Part shown: piece by piece, positions 61,201 to 64,000 of the stretch
Numbering within the stretch: position 1 is the stretch's first letter
How the letters are laid out: each line of letters opens with the position of its first letter
Origin: Arion vulgaris
Taxonomy: Eukaryota; Mollusca; Gastropoda; Stylommatophora; Arionidae
Direction of reading: 5' to 3'
Assembly (NCBI GenBank): GCA_020796225.1
Contig: CM036759.1
Coordinates: forward strand, 61,598,590-61,662,589
DNA: 64,000 nt
Made by a program: the position numbers and the translations under genes
Notes under the pieces: model-generated
What the model saw: only the letters and a program-made list of their open reading frames with translations
Told to the model about the DNA's origin: nothing
Database searches by the model: none

Positions 61201-63765
61201 CAAGAACGTGTATACGTTGCACATTGGTTTGGTAGGTCCCTAAACGCATAGAGTTCTACACGTTTAGGACACATGTATCCGATTTCAGCCAAACCTCCTT
61301 AGTCGCCTCTTTCGACATGCGTGGCAGGTAGCAGTGGTCCTATTCTTTACACCCCAAATTTGGGCCCCGATAACCACTCGGCGTCTCATTATTTCATTTT
61401 AGTAACACTAAAGTTAGTCTCATTATTTCACTACACTTGTATGTCGGTAATATGACTACGCTTGTATGTTGGTAATGGACTACACTTGTATGTCAGTAAT
61501 TTTACTATGATTGTATGTTAGTAATGTGACTACGCTTGTATGTTGGTAAAGTGACTACACTTGTATATAGGTAATGTGACTACGCTTGTATGTTGGTAAA
61601 GTGACTACACTTGTATATCGGTAATGTGACTACGCTTGTATGTTGGTAAAGTGACTACACTTGTCTATCGGTAATGTTACTACGCTTGTATGTTGGTAAA
61701 GTGACTACACTTGTATGTTGGTAAAGTGACTACACTTGTATGTCGGTAATGTAACTACAATGACTAAAGATGAAAAGTAAGTTAAACGCATTTGAAAATA
61801 GGTGTCTGTGAAAAATAATGAACATAAAATGGAACGAATTCAGAAGGGATGAAATTAGAGAAATGGCTGGTCAACCACTAGTAATTGTTATAAGACGGAG
61901 AAGATGGAGATATGTTGGGCATACTTTGAGAAGAAATGATCAAATAATTCCAAAGCAAGTATTGAAGTGGGAGGCAAAGGCTTCAAGAAAGAGAGGATTC
62001 CCTAGGGAGACCCTGAAACTAACTTTACTGAGAGTGACAAGACATATCGGTCTCAATTCTATGGAGATTGAGCAAGTTGCCCAGGACAGATCGGTTATAA
62101 AGAAATTACTTGCATGCTCTATGTAATGTATAACGGTACGAGAGGAATTATTAACTATTATTAATATGACTACACTTGTATTTTGGTAATATAACTACAC
62201 TTGTATGTTGGTATCCACAGGATGAAGTAGCCCACACCCTCACAGAGAACAGAGTCTTACAGACGACTAATCATCCATTTCTAACTGTGAGTATTACTCC
62301 TGCATCAAGTAGTAGAATGTCCCTTGCAGGACATCATTTTCATCCCAGCCCTCCTGAAAATCTCTTTGTCTCTAGCAAGTTCTCTTGCTTCTTCCAGCGT
62401 CATGTTCAAGGTTTCTTTGATGTCCTGCTGCCACCTTCATCTTGGTTGTTCCCTGCCTCGTACTCCAGGAACCATACCTTCAATTACTATTTTCTCCAAA
62501 CCACTGTGACGTTTAATGTGGCCAAAATATTTAATCTTCCTGGACATGATGTTATTTATGAGCCAATGCTCCTCGATATGCAGGTCTTGTAGGATGTCTT
62601 TGTTTCTTCTCTTCTCTGTCTAAAATGTTCTAAGAACTTTTCTGTAACACTTTGTTTCAAAATCTTCTATTTTGTTCTTTATTGTTTATGTTGTGGTCAA
62701 CAATTCACATCCTTATGTTGCTATTCTTGCATATCTAAAACAAAAAAAAAGGGGAGGGTTGCTTTCATTCTATATGGAGCGGAGACATGGAGAACAACTA
62801 AGGGGAACAACACAAAGTTGCAGACATTCATTAATGGATGCCTGCGCAGGATGCTCCATTTGCAATGGTATGATAGGACCTCAAACACAGAACTGAGGGA
62901 TAGAGCGGGACAACGGCAGGTGGAACAAGAGATAATGGGCAGAAAATGACGATGGATAGAACACACACTGTGGAAACCCCCTGACTGCATCACAAGACAG
63001 GTTCTCCAATGGAACCCCCTAGGGTAATAGAGGTAAGGGAAGACCCATGAACACCTGGAGATGGGAGTTGGAGATGACATGCAAGAAAATGGGGAGAGAG
63101 TGGTGAGATCTGGAAAAGATGGCCTTGGATAGGCGGTCTTGGAAGGCCTTGGTTGCAGATCTATGCCTCCCTAAGGGCGAATGGTGAAGAAGAAGAAAAT
63201 CTAAAAAAGGGTATAAAAATGAAGGATTGACTTCATTGCACCAGGTTTTACCCCATGTGGCTCGGCCCCTCTTTGCAGAAATGGTTCGCTACCTGCAGAG
63301 TGAACACAAAGCACGATCTCTGTAGCTCCAGCAACAATTCTATGAATCTCTGGAAAAAATGCACTTTTGAACAGAATTACACAGTCCTCATTTAAATCCA
63401 CGACCTTTGGAGCGCAAGGTGAGGGCTTAATCACTTAGCCACAGAGAGCCCTTGGTTGATGGATTGATGGCTACATCAAGTAGGTTGATGGATTGATGGC
63501 TACGTCAAGCAGGTTGATGAATCTGCTGATGTTTCTTGTTTTGCTAACAATATTTTATTTATTTCCTTGCCAGCAACTCAAGTATTCATTCCAGACATCA
63601 GACAGATTATGCTTTGTCATGGAGTATGTCAATGGTGGAGAGTTGTTCTTCCATTTGTCTCGTGAGAGAGTCTTCTCCGAGGAGAGAACCAAGTTCTACG
63701 GGGCAGAAATTATTTCAGCTCTTGGTTACCTGCATGAGAATAATATTGTTTACAGAGACCTCAAG
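49206..63765 (+). CDS. AKT: RAC serine/threonine-protein kinase AKT (protein kinase B), first seven coding exons, 3' partial
   Basis: AKT is the PI3K-activated kinase: its PH domain binds PIP3 at the plasma membrane, and it phosphorylates metabolic and survival substrates. Coding exons: 49219-49276, 53202-53327, 55543-55654, 56485-56581, 60962-61093, 62221-62286 and 63574-63765. These are 783 bases and 261 codons in one open frame, all introns GT-AG. PH domain, residues ~1-105: [20 protein letters not shown] keeps the phosphoinositide-binding K, R and R and the glutamate equivalent to human Glu17. The linker is short (~25 residues, acidic then EHKKKV). Kinase: [16 protein letters not shown] (glycine loop), YAIKILKKA (catalytic Lys), LTENRVL (alpha-C Glu), [20 protein letters not shown] (hinge), IVYRDLK (catalytic Asp). 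The activation loop, DFG and hydrophobic motif lie beyond the window. Confidence 0.96.
49277..49930. repeat. ~54-bp minisatellite starting at the AKT intron 1 donor
   Basis: About 12-13 copies of a unit containing AGGAAGATGTTAGATCTTAA and GATGACATTCTTGTGTAACA. The first unit includes the donor itself (GTAGGAAGATGTTGG). It falls in AKT intron 1. Confidence 0.94.
49968..50420. repeat. ~76-bp minisatellite, six copies
   Basis: The unit contains CTCAGCATGGGTGATTAGCT and GTTCCATGCCAGGCTGTTGA. Confidence 0.94.
50560..51145 (+). pseudogene. Jockey-like LINE C-terminal region
   Basis: Reads [40 protein letters not shown] and a [18 protein letters not shown] end, then stop and AGAAGAAGAAG tail. The open run is 122 codons. 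Confidence 0.8.
51165..51900 (+). pseudogene. I/Jockey-like LINE RNase H region
   Basis: Reads [40 protein letters not shown] and later a [23 protein letters not shown] tail near 51740-51800. Frames are broken. Confidence 0.75.
52083..52934 (+). mobile_element. Probable piggyBac relic in AKT intron 1 (852 bp)
   Basis: TTAA at 52079-52082 and 52935-52938 with CCC at the left end and GGG at the right. Subterminal palindromes GCCGATATATCGGTT and ACCGATTTATCGGC near the left end are typical of piggyBac-type elements. Internal sequence is AT-rich with an acidic [10 protein letters not shown] codon run near 52330 and no intact gene. The two ends match only over TTAACCC. Confidence 0.6.
53020..53520. 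repeat. Short tandem repeats either side of AKT exon 2
   Basis: 53025-53110 has three ~28-bp copies (CACTTTCTTCTTTGTAGTGA) just before the exon. 53390-53515 has three ~42-bp copies (CCACTGTCTGTTGTTATCAC) just after it. Confidence 0.8.
53202..53327 (+). CDS. AKT: AKT exon 2 (PH domain)
   Basis: Acceptor TTATCTTGCAG and donor GTGAGA. Reads (G)[41 protein letters not shown], corresponding to human EYIKTWRPRYFLLKNDGTF and following. Confidence 0.96.
53535..55172. repeat. 26- to 28-bp minisatellite in AKT intron 2, split by a PLE tail
   Basis: The left part uses GGTATATCATAACCGTATCT plus GTCTCTGT. After the insertion the array first resumes with that unit and then shifts to GCGTTATATCATAACCTTAT plus CTATCTCT. 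About 14 plus 29 copies. Confidence 0.94.
53893..54492 (+). mobile_element. Penelope-like tail (about 600 bp) inserted in the minisatellite
   Basis: It opens with a short reversed piece of its own end (CAAAGTACTATAGTTTTACA), then runs forward through CGACCTCTTGGACTCAGCAC, CTTGATAAAGGCC and TTTACTGCAGTCTTCCCCC. The forward part matches 16570-17150 in reverse. Confidence 0.88.
55336..55545. repeat. Tandem copies of the AKT exon 3 acceptor
   Basis: TGTGTCATTAGAATGTCA occurs with its AG ending at 55350, 55393, 55436, 55489 and, at the real exon, 55542. Spacers contain ACTTTTGATGTAGTCTTGTC. Confidence 0.92.
55543..55654 (+). CDS. AKT: AKT exon 3 (PH domain)
   Basis: Acceptor GTGTCATTAG and donor GTCAGT. 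Reads (E)[36 protein letters not shown], matching [36 protein letters not shown]. Confidence 0.96.
55665..56400. repeat. ~32-bp minisatellite in AKT intron 3
   Basis: About 22 copies of GTGTTCTATAGTTAACATTG followed by TGTGTAGATGTCA. It starts ten bases after the exon 3 donor. Confidence 0.95.
56485..56581 (+). CDS. AKT: AKT exon 4 (end of PH domain and linker)
   Basis: Acceptor CAACTGACAG and donor GTCAGT. Reads (R)[19 protein letters not shown] and [13 protein letters not shown], corresponding to [20 protein letters not shown] and the linker. Confidence 0.93.
56690..57160 (+). mobile_element. SINE-A-like element with internally amplified 3' part
   Basis: B-box-like GTGGGTTTGAATCCAGAC near 56759. 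Then about four copies of a ~65-bp block (CTCGACAGGGAGTATGTCAT, GGGGAAACCCAGTTTCAT). Confidence 0.6.
57390..57500 (+). mobile_element. SINE family A, 3' half only
   Basis: GAGAAAGACCAAGCCATGTG through GAAGTTAATCCTTCGCTTTA. Confidence 0.7.
57515..59580 (-). pseudogene. LINE C-terminal region split by a 1.67-kb insertion
   Basis: The right half (59305-59580) gives minus-strand [20 protein letters not shown] and [15 protein letters not shown]. The left half (57515-57632) continues [20 protein letters not shown] and [11 protein letters not shown]. The two halves join in frame when 57633-59304 and one target copy are removed. Confidence 0.85.
57633..59304 (+). mobile_element. Unclassified noncoding retroposon-like insertion, 1672 bp
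   Basis: Exact 11-bp duplication AAACCATCAGT at 57622-57632 and 59305-59315, with a (GAA)n tail at 59291-59304. The interior looks GC-richer than its surroundings. Every + strand frame is broken by stops, and the two minus-strand runs of ~130 codons resemble nothing recognised. It contains an 86-bp tandem duplication (58373-58458 and 58459-58540) and diverged ~170-bp repeats at 58600-58970. The 5' end folds into alternative hairpins (57659-57687). Confidence 0.75.
59685..59985. repeat. 35-bp minisatellite, about eight copies
   Basis: The unit contains GACAGCAAGGTCAAAGGCTA and ATAGGGCTCTGGCTT. Confidence 0.93.
60085..60410. repeat. CA-rich low-complexity region
   Basis: ACACACACAC runs mixed with imperfect repeats of ACAACAGTCTCACT and ACATATACAAAACCCAAC. 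Confidence 0.85.
60480..60800 (-). mobile_element. SINE family B2 with a family D scrap
   Basis: 60495-60520 (TCTTCCTGTGTAAGAAAA) matches the 3' part of family D. 60560-60790 is SINE B2 reversed (GAACGCTCCATATCTGCCAC to TTACTATTCTTGGCTCCCCT). Confidence 0.7.
60962..61093 (+). CDS. AKT: AKT exon 5 (kinase glycine loop and catalytic lysine)
   Basis: Acceptor ATTACTCTACAG and donor GTGAGT. Reads [44 protein letters not shown]. Phase 0 at both ends. Confidence 0.97.
61130..61383 (-). mobile_element. SINE family B1, 254 bp, with 12-bp target duplication, in AKT intron 5
   Basis: TCTCATTATTTC at 61118-61129 and 61384-61395, exact. The body is the reverse of 32460-32711. Confidence 0.95.
61430..62215. 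repeat. ~23-bp minisatellite in AKT intron 5, split by a LINE end
   Basis: Unit GTGACTACACTTGTATGTTG plus GTAAA. It runs to about 61760, resumes at 62165 and ends at the exon 6 acceptor (GGTATCCACAG). Confidence 0.93.
61775..62162 (+). pseudogene. LINE 3' end with ATT tail
   Basis: Reads [35 protein letters not shown] and [19 protein letters not shown] before the stop. The open run is 102 codons. It closely matches 13440-13712. Confidence 0.8.
62221..62286 (+). CDS. AKT: AKT exon 6 (alpha-C helix)
   Basis: Acceptor GGTATCCACAG and donor GTGAGT. Reads [22 protein letters not shown]; identical to vertebrate AKT through [14 protein letters not shown]. Confidence 0.97.
62290..62640 (-). pseudogene. 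LINE region, antisense
   Basis: CGTTTAATGTGGCCAAAATA and GCTCCTCGATATGCAGGTCT recur at 21380-21450. On the minus strand it is an RT C-terminal part with no intact frame. Confidence 0.6.
62740..63200 (+). pseudogene. LINE 3' end (GAA-tailed family)
   Basis: Matches 11395-12000 without the SINE: TCTATATGGAGCGGAGACAT, GATGCCTGCGCAGGATGCTC and the tail GGTGAAGAAGAAGAA. Confidence 0.78.
63219..63455 (-). mobile_element. SINE family A, reversed
   Basis: AGGATTGACTTCATTGCACC through CACTTAGCCACAGAGAGCCC. Confidence 0.82.
63574..63765 (+). CDS. AKT: AKT exon 7 (hinge to catalytic loop)
   Basis: Acceptor TTTCCTTGCCAG and donor GTATGT. Reads [60 protein letters not shown] and RDLK. Phase 0, so the next exon should begin LEN. 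The remaining 235 bases of the window are intron. Confidence 0.97.
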
Positions 63766-64000
63766 GTATGTTATGTGATCTACTTCATGGCACATTGTGT
63801 ATTTCCATGCATGCTCTGTCCTCCACTGCAGCAGCCAGCCCAACGTCCACTTGCTCACCATCCCTACTATCTTCTCGCCCTATCTTAGTATACAGTATCT
63901 CGTATATCTTAGTATACCTTGTATGAGATCTGAGCCTTATATAATCATCTTATATAAGCGTGAGATGCGTGATACTATGGTTTTTGTGCGCCTTTTGACC

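Overview
The window looks like intron-rich nuclear DNA of an invertebrate animal. The evidence is GT-AG introns, conserved animal genes, several tRNA-like SINE families, non-LTR retrotransposons with trinucleotide tails, Penelope-like elements (PLEs), an IS630/Tc1-type transposon and piggyBac relics. A lophotrochozoan, possibly a mollusc, is plausible, but this is an inference from overall character. No prokaryotic features, CRISPR array or complete cellular tRNA or rRNA gene was seen.

Three cellular genes are present. (1) Bases 1-2153, + strand: the 3' coding part of DCAF5, a CUL4-DDB1 substrate receptor. It is a long disordered acidic/serine-rich tail carrying eight 25-residue repeats; the WD40 part lies upstream of the window. 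(2) About 38.7 kb down to 12.0 kb, - strand: a nearly complete AP-4 complex mu subunit gene (AP4M1). Thirteen exon candidates were found by joining short conserved pieces at splice sites; one internal exon and the junction after exon 1 are unresolved. DCAF5 and AP4M1 converge. (3) From 49.2 kb past the right end, + strand: the first seven coding exons of AKT (protein kinase B), covering the PH domain, linker and kinase N-lobe up to the catalytic-loop YRDLK. AP4M1 and AKT diverge from an approximately 10.5-kb intergenic stretch (38.7-49.2 kb).

Nearly everything else is repeats. More than twenty minisatellites occur, many of them split by a later transposon insertion and several running right up to AKT or AP4M1 splice sites. 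Two IS630-like copies (7.1-9.2 kb and 24.2-26.4 kb) share terminal inverted repeats of about 105 bp. PLE fragments include a GIY-YIG endonuclease piece, large inverted-repeat pairs and a recurrent hammerhead-like motif. SINE families A-F and LINE 3' ends fill most of the remaining space.

The most unusual items are: a 1.67-kb noncoding retroposon-like insertion with 11-bp target duplications and a GAA tail (57633-59304); a 358/362-bp PLE palindrome (19894-20640); a 60-bp inverted templated-repair scar (12881-12940); a minisatellite that appears to have grown from reverse-transcriptase codons (26690-27165); and tandemly duplicated splice acceptors before AKT exon 3. All coordinates come from reading the sequence by eye. 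Coordinates of LINE fragments are approximate.
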